24,457 nucleotides of DNA from contig JAJYWM010000374.1 in assembly GCA_021791455.1 (NCBI GenBank), positions 1-24,457 on the forward strand. The letters run 5' to 3'. The notes under the pieces are model-generated. The model searched no databases. It saw only the letters and a program-made list of their open reading frames with translations, and was not told the DNA's origin. The position numbers and the translations under genes are program-made. This document shows positions 6,322-13,746 of this stretch, piece by piece (positions within the stretch are counted from its first letter, which is position 1; each line of letters opens with the position of its first letter). This stretch comes from a bacterium. GTDB taxonomy: Bacteria; Chloroflexota; Dormibacteria; UBA8260; Bog-877.

Positions 6322-6582
6322 ATGCTGCACGTCATCGCTTTCATCGTCATCGGTGTGGTAATCGGCGCCCTGTTCATACGGCAGTCGCGCGGAGCCGCCG
6401 CCACCATCAGGGTCATCGGCGGCCTGGTCGGAAGCCTGCTCGGCGGGTTTGTGTCCCTCGCCATCCTTGGTTCTGGCACCACCAAGGGCAAGTACGGCAG
6501 CCTCCTGATCGCGATCGTCGTCGCGCTCATCCTTTCCGCCCTGGCTGCTCGGGGGAGCCAGCCCTCCTCCTCGCGGCGCTGA
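6322..6582 (+). CDS. Small membrane protein, GlsB/YeaQ/YmgE-like
   Basis: This 86-residue protein has three predicted hydrophobic segments (about 2-18, 27-48 and 59-75) separated by short glycine- or charge-containing turns. The layout and the GGLVGSLLGGFVSLAILG segment resemble the GlsB/YeaQ/YmgE (transglycosylase-associated) family of stress-induced inner-membrane proteins, whose molecular function is not established. The ATG lies five bases after the second pspA stop, with AAGGGAGG nine bases upstream inside the pspA tail, so the two are co-translated from one message. A membrane partner for the adjacent PspA is an inference from context. Confidence 0.75.
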   Translation: MLHVIAFIVIGVVIGALFIRQSRGAAATIRVIGGLVGSLLGGFVSLAILGSGTTKGKYGSLLIAIVVALILSALAARGSQPSSSRR

Positions 6583-6597
6583 GCCGGCGCGCAGGGA

Positions 6598-6649
6598 GCC
6601 GACGCCGCGGCTAAGGCATAGGGTCAGCCTCTGCCGCCGCGGCGTCGGC
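6598..6649. terminator. Perfect 14-base-pair hairpin at convergent gene ends
   Basis: GCCGACGCCGCGGC (6598-6611) and its exact reverse complement (6636-6649) flank a 24-base loop. The left arm lies between the GlsB-like gene and the ribF stop, and the right arm is inside the last codons of ribF. The position at two converging 3' ends suggests a bidirectional terminator or mRNA-end stabiliser. No U-run follows on either strand. Confidence 0.4.
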
Positions 6650-7549
6650 ACGCATCTGCTCGACTAAGGCAGCCTCCGAGGGGAACGTCTCCTGTGCGCG
6701 CAGCCGCGTTCCCACCTCCACCTCCAGAGCGGACCCGTAGAGGTCCCCGACCGGGCGCAGGCAGTGAACCTCGAACTTCAACTCCCCCGCCCCGTACTGG
6801 GGGCGAGTGCCGATGCTGCCCACGGCGGGACAGTGGGCTCCATCCGGCAAGCGCACTCGCATCGTGTAAACCCCATCCGGGGGCAAGGCCTGGAGCGGGT
6901 CCAGGCGCAGGTTGGCGGTCGGGAAGCCGAGCTTACGCCCCCGCCCGTCGCCATGCTCGACCACCCCCTCCACCACGAACCGGTGGCCCAGCATGGCGGC
7001 CACGGCCCGCATGTCCCCAGCCTGCAGCAGGGCGCGGATGGCGCTGCTGCTGACGACCGCGCCCAAGGCCTCGATCGGCGGCACAACCACAAGCCGGAGG
7101 CCCTCCCTGGTGCAGTACTCCTGCAAAAAGGGGAGCCGGCCCGCTCCTCCCCGCCCGATGGAGACCCTGGGCCCGGCCACCACGGCCACGATCCGGTACC
7201 GAGCCCGCAGGCGGGCCAAAAACTCCTCGGGCAGAAGCTGGCGGAGCCGCTCCGCGAACGGCATGGTCAGGATGAGGTCGGCGCCCACTGCGTGCAACAG
7301 CCGGCGACGCACCTCGGGTGGGGTCAGCAGACTAAGCTCTGGTCGAGGGCTCAGGACCATCCTGGGATGAGGAACGAACGTAGCCGCGAGAACCTTCCCC
7401 CCATCAGCGTGCGCGACCTCGACGGCGGCCGAGATCAGCCGTTGGTGCCCGAGGTGAACCCCGTCAAAGTTGCCGACCACGAGCACCACGGACCGAGTGG
7501 AGGGGGTCGCCTCCAGTGAGGGCAAGCCAAAGTCCACAGAGTGTTCCAT
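6611..7549 (-). CDS. ribF: Bifunctional riboflavin kinase / FAD synthetase
   Basis: RibF phosphorylates riboflavin to FMN and adenylates FMN to FAD in the cytoplasm. The N-terminal FAD synthetase domain shows the nucleotidyltransferase motif GNFDGVHLGHQRLI near residues 25-38 and an SSSAIR motif near 166-171. The C-terminal riboflavin kinase domain shows GRKLGFPTANL and a downstream VGSIGTRPQYG. At about 312 residues it has the usual length. The start is ambiguous: ATG 7549, GTG 7555 and TTG 7558 are all possible and none has a clear ribosome binding site; I took the ATG. It follows truB by about 20 bases and is the last gene of the long minus-strand run. Confidence 0.93.
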   Translation of the reverse strand: MEHSVDFGLPSLEATPSTRSVVLVVGNFDGVHLGHQRLISAAVEVAHADGGKVLAATFVPHPRMVLSPRPELSLLTPPEVRRRLLHAVGADLILTMPFAERLRQLLPEEFLARLRARYRIVAVVAGPRVSIGRGGAGRLPFLQEYCTREGLRLVVVPPIEALGAVVSSSAIRALLQAGDMRAVAAMLGHRFVVEGVVEHGDGRGRKLGFPTANLRLDPLQALPPDGVYTMRVRLPDGAHCPAVGSIGTRPQYGAGELKFEVHCLRPVGDLYGSALEVEVGTRLRAQETFPSEAALVEQMRADAAAAEADPMP

Positions 7550-7570
7550 CCCCACCAAGTTCTGACCCGC

Positions 7571-8542
7571 TCAGCCTCCTAGGGGCAGCAGGACCTTGGT
7601 GGGGCGAAATCTCATTCCGGTCAGCTCGCCGACTGCCAGCAACCGGCCGTCCTGGGCGTGTGCCCTGACCTCCACCGGCCCGCCATCGGGGTCTTGCTGC
7701 CATCCCTCTGGGAGGCGCTGGATCCAAACCCCCTGGCCCCGCTGGACCGCCATGGCGGAGCTCGCCAGCAGATCCAGGCGGGGAAGGTCCTGGAGCACGA
7801 CCTCAGCTGGAAGCAGGAGCTCACGGGGCTCGGCTGCGCCCGTGAGCTGGTCAAGGGTGACCGCATCCTCCAATTTGAAGGGGCCGTACTCGGTTCGCTC
7901 CAGCCAAGCCAGCACACCGCCGACCTCAAGGCGCTCCCCGAGGTCGGTCGCGAGGACACGCAAGTAGGTGCCCTTGCCGCAGACGACCTCCACCTCGGCG
8001 TCGGCCACCTCGCCAGGGGTGAAGCGGGTCAGCCGAATCGCTCGAATCTCGGCCGTGCGCGGCTTGCGCTCCACCGTCACGCCCTGCCGCGCCAGCTCAT
8101 AGAGGTGCTTGCCCTGGTGGCGAACCGCTGAATGCATCGGCGGGATCTGCTGCACCAGCCCGACGAAACCCTCAAGGGCGGCGGCGACCGTCGCCTCGTT
8201 CAGGTGAGCCGCTGACGCCACAGTCCTGACCGCGCCCTCCAGGTCGCCGGTGTCGCTGACCTGCCCCAGCCTGAGTCTGGCATGGTATGTCTTGGGCTGG
8301 CGCAGAATGTTCTCCACCAGTCTCGTCGCCCGCCCCACGCAGAGCGGAAGCACGCCTGAGGCAGCCGGGTCCAGGGTGCCGGCGTGGCCCACATGGCGCT
8401 CCCGAAGCGCCTGCCGCGCCACCCTTATGGCGGCGAAGGAGGTTATCCCCTCAGGCTTGGCGAGGTTCAGAACCCCGGTCACCTGGGGCCCAACCTGGGC
8501 TCTGCGCACGGGGTTGGCAACAATCCCGGATCGGGTGCTCAT
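7571..8542 (-). CDS. truB: tRNA pseudouridine-55 synthase
   Basis: TruB isomerises U55 in the T loop of tRNAs. Motif I is clear as GHAGTLDPAASGVLPL (residues 52-67), with catalytic Asp58, and the lead-in VLNLAKPEGITSF is typical of the family. The second half shows ELARQGV and KGTYLRVLATDLGE, and the C-terminus resembles a PUA-type RNA-binding domain. The length of 323 residues is normal. The ATG overlaps the nrnA stop as ATGA, so translation is probably coupled. The truB-ribF adjacency is common in bacteria. Confidence 0.96.
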   Translation of the reverse strand: MSTRSGIVANPVRRAQVGPQVTGVLNLAKPEGITSFAAIRVARQALRERHVGHAGTLDPAASGVLPLCVGRATRLVENILRQPKTYHARLRLGQVSDTGDLEGAVRTVASAAHLNEATVAAALEGFVGLVQQIPPMHSAVRHQGKHLYELARQGVTVERKPRTAEIRAIRLTRFTPGEVADAEVEVVCGKGTYLRVLATDLGERLEVGGVLAWLERTEYGPFKLEDAVTLDQLTGAAEPRELLLPAEVVLQDLPRLDLLASSAMAVQRGQGVWIQRLPEGWQQDPDGGPVEVRAHAQDGRLLAVGELTGMRFRPTKVLLPLGG

Positions 8543-9516
8543 TCGGCCCCTCCTTCATCTATCGCCGCCCGGGCCCTGGCGAGCACAATTTCCTCCAACT
8601 CCCCAATGGTCATCCGGACCTCCGCGCCCGCGGCCCGGAAGTGGCCGCCCCCTCCCACGTCGGCCACCAGGGAATATGCCGCCAGCGCGCCCCGCGTGCG
8701 CACGCTGACCTTGCACAGTCGCTCCTCCTCCTCCTTGAAGAGAAGGGCGCACTCCATGCTGTCGAGCGACTGCAACACGTCGATGATTCCTTCGGTCTCC
8801 TCCATCTGGGCGCCCGCCTGATCCAGCATCTCCTGGGTCACCTCGCTCCAGATGAGCCGCCCATTCAGCTCGTAACGTGCCGCGGCGGATGAGATCGCCT
8901 GGAGGCGGAGGGTCGTCATGGGTCTGGACTTGTAGCTCTTGAGTGCGACCCAGGCCACATCGGCGCCTAGATCCGCCAATTCGGCTCCCACGTGCAGCAC
9001 GGCGGCCGTCGTGTTGTCGTGCCTAAATCCGCCGGTGTCGGTGAAGATGGCCGCGTACAAGTTGGTGGCGGCAGCGGGGCTGATCGTCGCCCCCCAAAGT
9101 CTCAGCACCTGATAGATGATCATGCCAGTGGCCGCGGACTCCTTCTCCACCACGCTCAGGTCCCCGAAGCCGTCGTTACTGGCGTGGTGGTCGAACAGGA
9201 TCGTGAGAGGTGCCTGGCTGACGCGCTGCGCCAGATGACCGAAGCGCCCGGGGCTGCCGGCGTCGAACGCGACCGCCACCGCCTCAGGGGGAGGCTCCTC
9301 TTGGTTAACCATGTCATACCCCGGCAGATACGAGAGGTTTACGGGAACTGGCCTCGGAGCCCATACGCACGGATGCTTGCCAAGCTGTCTCAGGTAATCC
9401 GCGAACGCCAGAGCCGAGCCCAACGAGTCCGCATCAGCGTCCTTGTGAGCCACACAAAGGAAAGCGTCGTTGGTGTCGACCGCGCTCCGAATCCGCCCCA
9501 GCACCTCAGCGTCCAT
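8539..9516 (-). CDS. nrnA: DHH-family phosphoesterase, NrnA-type nano-RNase / pAp phosphatase
   Basis: NrnA-type enzymes degrade very short RNAs and many also hydrolyse 3'-phosphoadenosine 5'-phosphate. From the ATG at 9516 the protein has 325 residues. It shows the metal-binding HKDADADSLGS near 24-34, a mid-domain aspartate in AFDAGS, the DHH triad at 108-110, and FTDTGGFRH further on. The C-terminal DHHA1 domain ends with the nucleic-acid-binding GGGGHFRAAGAE. It overlaps the 3' end of rbfA by 11 bases. A TTG at 9528 is an alternative start. The rbfA-nrnA-truB-ribF order is widespread and links the gene to translation. Confidence 0.93.
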   Translation of the reverse strand: MDAEVLGRIRSAVDTNDAFLCVAHKDADADSLGSALAFADYLRQLGKHPCVWAPRPVPVNLSYLPGYDMVNQEEPPPEAVAVAFDAGSPGRFGHLAQRVSQAPLTILFDHHASNDGFGDLSVVEKESAATGMIIYQVLRLWGATISPAAATNLYAAIFTDTGGFRHDNTTAAVLHVGAELADLGADVAWVALKSYKSRPMTTLRLQAISSAAARYELNGRLIWSEVTQEMLDQAGAQMEETEGIIDVLQSLDSMECALLFKEEEERLCKVSVRTRGALAAYSLVADVGGGGHFRAAGAEVRMTIGELEEIVLARARAAIDEGGAE

Positions 9517-9895
9517 TGGAGTCCGCAAGCCCGCCGTCGCGGGCCAGTTCGTTGAGGATCACCCCGACCCGAACCCCATGTGCGATCGAGTCGTCCAAGC
9601 GGAAGACGAGGTGGGGCACCCGGCGCAGGTTCTCCAGGCGCTCACCCAGCAGGTGCCTCAGGTATCCCTCCATCCCGCGCAGCGTCTTGAGCGCCAGCTC
9701 TCGCTGGTTGTCATCGCCCAGAGGGCTCACCCGCACCTTGGCCTCGGAGAGGTCGCGGGTGCACTCGACCGCTATCACGGTGACCAAGTCCAGCCTGGGA
9801 TCCTTGACATCTCTTGCCAGCGCCATGGCGAGCTCCTGCTGCAGCTGGGCGTTGAGCCTGTCCATGCGGTACGGGCTTGTGCCCTCACGCGCCAC
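9506..9895 (-). CDS. rbfA: 30S ribosome-binding factor A
   Basis: RbfA assists late maturation of the 30S subunit by binding near the 5' end of 16S rRNA. The 129-residue form has the single KH-like fold. Family features include the opening YRMDRLNAQLQQELA, then DPRLDLVTVIAVECTRDLSEAKVRVS, and the ending LRRVPHLVFRLDDSI. I chose the GTG at 9895 because it gives the usual family N-terminus after a G-rich stretch. A TTG at 9955 would add 20 Arg/Gly-rich residues read through an 8-base G run and is less likely. It lies 115 bases downstream of infB, a gap holding no other gene. Confidence 0.92.
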   Translation of the reverse strand: MAREGTSPYRMDRLNAQLQQELAMALARDVKDPRLDLVTVIAVECTRDLSEAKVRVSPLGDDNQRELALKTLRGMEGYLRHLLGERLENLRRVPHLVFRLDDSIAHGVRVGVILNELARDGGLADSNGR

Positions 9896-10010
9896 GCGCC
9901 GCCCCCCCCACCCCGGCGATCGCGTCCGCGGGCAGCGGCCTGCCTCCTGCGGCAAGTGCCCTAGCCCCTACTGGCAAGCAGCCTTCCAACATCGATCCAG
10001 CCCTCCAGGC

Positions 10011-11780
10011 TCAGCGGTTCCGCTGCTGCACCACATAGCTCTCCAGAATGTCCCCCTCCAGAAAGTCCTGATAGCTGCCGAGATCGATGCCGCACTCATA
10101 GCCCTGCGCAACCTCTCGGACGTCGTCCTTGAAGCGCCGCAGGGATTCCACCTTCGCCCGCTGCACCTCCCGGCCATCCCTGAGCACCACGATCGCCGAT
10201 CCCCTGGTTATCTTGCCGTCGGAGACCTGGCACCCCGCGATGATCCCGCTGCGGGGAACCCGGATGCGGGCCTTGACCTCAGCTCGACCTTCGAATACCT
10301 CCTCAAAAGTCGGCTCGTGGAGTCCTCGGATGGCCTTCTCGATGTCCTCTGTGATCTGATAGACCACGTCGTAGGTGCGGACGTCGATGCCCTGGTTATC
10401 CGCCGCAGCCCTGGCGTTGGCGTCAGGGCGGATGTTGAACCCGATCACGATGGCGTTGGCGGCCGCCGCCAGGTCGACGTCGGCCACGGTGATGGGGCCG
10501 ACCCCCTCGTAGACGAGTCGCAGGCGGACGAGCGGGTCCGCGAACCGCAGCAGGGCCCCCCTCAGGGCCTCGAGAGCACCCTGGGTGTCGGCCTTGACAA
10601 CCAAGTCGAGGTCGCGAACGCCCTGATCACTCTGACGGCTCAGCTCCGCGAGGCTGACCTTGGGCACCTCTCCCCGCCCCGCCCTCTGGGCCAGCTGCAC
10701 TGCCTGCGCTCGCGTTCTGGCCTCCTTCTCGGAGGCGACCACCTCAAGTCGATCGCCGGCGGTGACCACCTCAGGAAGGCCCACCACCTGCACTGGAAGG
10801 CCCGGTCCGCAGCTGTCAACCCGGGCCCCACGGTCATCGACCAGGGCCCTGACCCGTCCCGCTACGGGACCCACCACAAAGTGGTCCTGCAGCCGTAACG
10901 TGCCCTCCTGCACGAGGACGGCGGCAACCGGCCCTCTCCCGCGATCGACCCGGGAATCGATGATCGTGGCCTCAGCCGGACGGTTGGGGTTGGCCCGGGG
11001 CTCATGCAGGTCCGTGACCAGCAGGATCATCTCCAGCAGGTGGTCGATGCCCTCCCCGGTCTTGGCTGACACCGGCACCGCCACCACGTCGCCTCCGAAG
11101 TCCTCCACAACCACGCCGCGCTCGGCCAGCTGTTGCTTGACCCGGTCCGGATTGGCGTCCTCCACGTCGACCTTGTTGATCGCGACAAGGATCGGCACTC
11201 TGGCGTTCTGCACATGCTGGATCGCCTCAACCGTCTGGGGCATCACCCCATCGTTGGCCGCCACTACCAGCACCGCCAGGTCGGTGATGTTGGCACCTCT
11301 CGCCCGCATCGCTGTGAATGCTTCATGGCCAGGGGTGTCGATGAAGGTGATCCGACGACCATCCCTGGTCACCACGGAGGCGCCGATGCTCTGAGTAATC
11401 CCGCCCGCCTCGCCACTCGCCACACTGGTGTGGCGGATGGAGTCAAGCAGACTCGTCTTGCCGTGGTCGACATGCCCCAGGACGGTGACCACCGGCGGCC
11501 GCGGCTGGAGCTGCCCAGCCGCCGAGTCTGCCCTGAACTGGTCACGGTCTGAGAACCGCTCCACCAAGGGTTGGGCGGCCTCCTCCGGTGCCAAGATGTC
11601 TACTTCCAGCTGCTGCGCCACCAGTCTGGCCGTGCCCAAATCCAGCGATTGATTGATGGTCGCCAGAATCCGGTGCTGCAGCAGGATCTTGGAAACCTCG
11701 GCCGGCGACACCCCCAGCGCGTCGGCGAAGGACTTCACGGTCAGGTTCTGGGGCAGTTCGATCTGCTTGGTCTTGGCTAT
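10011..11780 (-). CDS. infB: Translation initiation factor IF-2 (probable AUA start)
   Basis: IF-2 is the GTPase that brings initiator tRNA to the ribosome. The 589-residue reading has an N-terminal IF2_N domain ([20 protein letters not shown], then ATINQSLD) and a G domain with GHVDHGKT (about 102-109), DTPGHEAF (about 148-155), NKVD (about 202-205) and SAKTGEG, followed by the usual C-terminal domains. The start is unusual. GAGGAGG lies seven bases before an ATA at 11780-11778 that opens a normal family N-terminus, while an in-frame TGA lies just upstream and the first ATG, GTG or TTG codon is a GTG at 11738, inside the conserved domain. The ATA overlaps the ylxR stop (ATAG). The function is certain; the start is well supported but inferred. 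Confidence 0.95.
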   Translation of the reverse strand: MAKTKQIELPQNLTVKSFADALGVSPAEVSKILLQHRILATINQSLDLGTARLVAQQLEVDILAPEEAAQPLVERFSDRDQFRADSAAGQLQPRPPVVTVLGHVDHGKTSLLDSIRHTSVASGEAGGITQSIGASVVTRDGRRITFIDTPGHEAFTAMRARGANITDLAVLVVAANDGVMPQTVEAIQHVQNARVPILVAINKVDVEDANPDRVKQQLAERGVVVEDFGGDVVAVPVSAKTGEGIDHLLEMILLVTDLHEPRANPNRPAEATIIDSRVDRGRGPVAAVLVQEGTLRLQDHFVVGPVAGRVRALVDDRGARVDSCGPGLPVQVVGLPEVVTAGDRLEVVASEKEARTRAQAVQLAQRAGRGEVPKVSLAELSRQSDQGVRDLDLVVKADTQGALEALRGALLRFADPLVRLRLVYEGVGPITVADVDLAAAANAIVIGFNIRPDANARAAADNQGIDVRTYDVVYQITEDIEKAIRGLHEPTFEEVFEGRAEVKARIRVPRSGIIAGCQVSDGKITRGSAIVVLRDGREVQRAKVESLRRFKDDVREVAQGYECGIDLGSYQDFLEGDILESYVVQQRNR

Positions 11781-12112
11781 CTGGGTTCCTCCTCAGCGCA
11801 ATCGTCGCGCGTCCTGCCCCTTGGTGAATTGGCAATCATACCGACCAGGGCCGCGGGTGGGGAGCCCTGATCGGGTGCCGCGTTGTCGGAGCGCAGTGAG
11901 CGCTGAAACGAGCGCCGCCTCACGGCGAGCTCCCAGCACTCAATGTTGGCACACAAGTAGGCGCCGCGTCCTAGCGACCTCGGCCCTGGCAGGTCGCAAT
12001 CAATCCCGTGGTCGGTCCCATGAAAGCGGATCAGGGCAGCCTGCGGCCGCCTCTGCCGGCAGCCGACACAGGTTCGCCAGGGCGCATGTCCGCCCCCCAC
12101 TTCAGGGGGCAA
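11777..12112 (-). CDS. ylxR: YlxR/RnpM-family RNA-binding protein
   Basis: This 111-residue protein has the family core RTCVGCRQRRPQAALIRF (about 13-30) and GRGAYLCANIECWELAVRRR (about 48-67), with the CxxC pair Cys15/Cys18. YlxR, also called RnpM, is a small nucleic-acid-binding protein encoded between nusA and infB and reported to modulate RNase P in Bacillus. The TTG at 12112 overlaps the nusA end; a GTG at 12100 is equally possible and neither has a strong ribosome binding site. The last 35 residues are poorly conserved and contain the ribosome binding site of infB. The ylxQ gene often found next is absent. Confidence 0.88.
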   Translation of the reverse strand: MPPEVGGGHAPWRTCVGCRQRRPQAALIRFHGTDHGIDCDLPGPRSLGRGAYLCANIECWELAVRRRSFQRSLRSDNAAPDQGSPPAALVGMIANSPRGRTRDDCAEEEPR

Positions 12113-13172
12113 CCGCCAGCCCCATCCGCTCAGCTGGGCGGATGTCTATCCTCCACCCGGTGAGACGGGCGGCGAGCCTGGCGTTCTGGCCCTCCTTCCC
12201 AATCGCGAGCGAGAGCACATCGGGATCGACCATGACGGTCGCCCGGCGAGCCTCCTCGTCGATCGTCACCGCCTTGACCGGGGCCGGAGCGAGGGCCCGC
12301 GCCACCAGGGTCGCCGGATCCCCGGACCACTCCAGGACGTCGACCTTCTCCCCCCCCAGCTGGCCCACGACCGCCCTGATCCGCACCCCCCGGAGTCCTA
12401 TGCACGCTCCCTTAGCGTCAATCTCAGGGCGCTGCGACTCGACTGCGACCTTGGCCCGATCGCCGGGCTCCCGCGCCACCGCCCGGACGACCAGGGTGCC
12501 GTCAGTGAGCTCTGGAACCTCCGCTTCCATCAGCCGCCGCAGGAGCAGCGGGCTGGTTCGCGAGGCCCTCACCTGGACGTACTCCCCATGCCCCGCCCGC
12601 CGCGACTCCATCAGCACCACCTTAAGATGCTGGCCGCGCCGAAGCCGCTCCCCCGGAATCTGTTCGAGAGGAGCCAGGACAGCCAGCAGGGACCCACTTC
12701 TGAGATACCAGGTGCCCTGGTCCAGGCGCTCAACTATGGCGTCCGCCAGCTGCCCCCGGTGCTCCTCAGCCTGCCCCTGCAGCTGCCGCTCCCGGACCTC
12801 CCTGATCCACTTTCCCAGGCGAGCTCTGGCGAGCCGGGCGGCCCGCCGGGAGACCTCCTGCGGAAGCTCTGTGAGGGTGGGCTCGAGGGGGTCCGCCCTC
12901 GGCCCGGCGTCGGCGGGAGCCAAGTCCGGCACGGTGTCGAGGTCCCGCCCACTCTCCGGATCTGTCACGGCCAGCATCAACCTGCCGGTGAGCTGGTCCA
13001 GCTCGACCCTCACCTGGGTCTGCAGACCCTCCTCCTCCATCCACGCCTGCCGGATGGAGTCGGCCACGACCTCAAGCAGGATGTCCTGGGACAGGCCCAC
13101 CTCATCCTGAACCTGCTGGAGAGCGTCAGCCCACGGTATCTCCACGCCCCCCTCGGGACTGCGCCGGATCAA
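12102..13172 (-). CDS. nusA: Transcription termination/antitermination factor NusA
   Basis: NusA binds RNA polymerase and modulates pausing, termination and antitermination. The 356-residue protein has an N-terminal polymerase-binding domain (about 10-130), an S1-like domain (about 140-205) and two KH domains. The second KH carries SLAIGKEGQNARLAARLTGW near 323-342, the clearest family signature. There is no acidic C-terminal repeat, as in most non-proteobacterial NusA. The TTG at 13172 overlaps the rimP stop as TTGA; a GTG nine codons later is an alternative. The N-terminal domain has a divergent Asp/Pro-rich insert around 73-95. Confidence 0.94.
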   Translation of the reverse strand: MIRRSPEGGVEIPWADALQQVQDEVGLSQDILLEVVADSIRQAWMEEEGLQTQVRVELDQLTGRLMLAVTDPESGRDLDTVPDLAPADAGPRADPLEPTLTELPQEVSRRAARLARARLGKWIREVRERQLQGQAEEHRGQLADAIVERLDQGTWYLRSGSLLAVLAPLEQIPGERLRRGQHLKVVLMESRRAGHGEYVQVRASRTSPLLLRRLMEAEVPELTDGTLVVRAVAREPGDRAKVAVESQRPEIDAKGACIGLRGVRIRAVVGQLGGEKVDVLEWSGDPATLVARALAPAPVKAVTIDEEARRATVMVDPDVLSLAIGKEGQNARLAARLTGWRIDIRPAERMGLAVAP

Positions 13173-13648
13173 AGGTCCACCACAACCCTGGCGCGGAGCA
13201 CCTGCGCCCGCTCAACGGCGGATTCCACGAGCCGTCCGGAGCGGCCCCTCCTTGTCTCCAGGCCCAACTCCTCTTCCGAAACAAAGACCAGGCGCCCTTC
13301 CAGCACCTGCTCGCTGTCACCTGCTGTCAGGTGCAGGCGGACCCGCCGTCCCAGCGCCGCCCGGTAGTCGTCGTCGGTCGCCAGGTCCCGTTCGGCGCCG
13401 GGTGAGGAAACCTCCAGGCTGTAGGCGGGCGGGAACAGCTCCTCATGCTGGTCCAGGATCGAAGACACCACCTGGCTGGCCAGCCCGCACTCTTCGATCG
13501 AGATCCCACCGGGCCGGTCCACCGTTATCCGGAGCACCGCGCCGCGCTTGTCTTGGTGCCAGGAAACCCGAATAAGGGAAATCCCCTTCGCCTCCAGGGC
13601 GAAGGCCACCAAATCCCGCACCAACACTTCCGGAGCCTGCTTGGGCAT
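13169..13648 (-). CDS. rimP: Ribosome maturation factor RimP
   Basis: RimP is needed for maturation of the 30S subunit. The 159-residue protein shows the two-domain family layout: an N-terminal domain with RITVDRPGGISIEECGLAS and DQHEELFPPAYSLEVSSPGAE, and a C-terminal SH3-like domain starting near residue 98. The ATG at 13648 has GAGG about 10 bases upstream. It begins the rimP-nusA-ylxR-infB-rbfA ribosome/initiation cluster, 98 bases after secDF. That gap holds no gene and could hold an internal promoter, though none is clear. Confidence 0.94.
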   Translation of the reverse strand: MPKQAPEVLVRDLVAFALEAKGISLIRVSWHQDKRGAVLRITVDRPGGISIEECGLASQVVSSILDQHEELFPPAYSLEVSSPGAERDLATDDDYRAALGRRVRLHLTAGDSEQVLEGRLVFVSEEELGLETRRGRSGRLVESAVERAQVLRARVVVDL

Positions 13649-13746
13649 GCTATATCAACCTCGGACCGGGAGCGGGGTCGCGTTTCCCTCTTCAGGCGAG
13701 ATACTCTGGCCCCCTGCAGGCCGGAATTCTAGCCCCCAGGACGACT

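Noticed and set aside
9902..9914. Run of eight C followed by A and four C near the rbfA start, as a possible phase-variable tract or G-quadruplex
   Set aside because: With the preferred GTG at 9895 the tract is upstream of the coding sequence, and the minus-strand G runs do not give four separate G3 tracts.
9516..10898. Plus-strand open frame of about 460 codons opposite rbfA and infB
   Set aside because: It lies antisense to two certain genes, shows no family motif, and continues across a gene boundary without a ribosome binding site.
11653..13110. Plus-strand open frame of about 485 codons opposite infB, ylxR and nusA
   Set aside because: It is Ser/Arg/Pro-rich low-complexity translation antisense to three well-supported genes.
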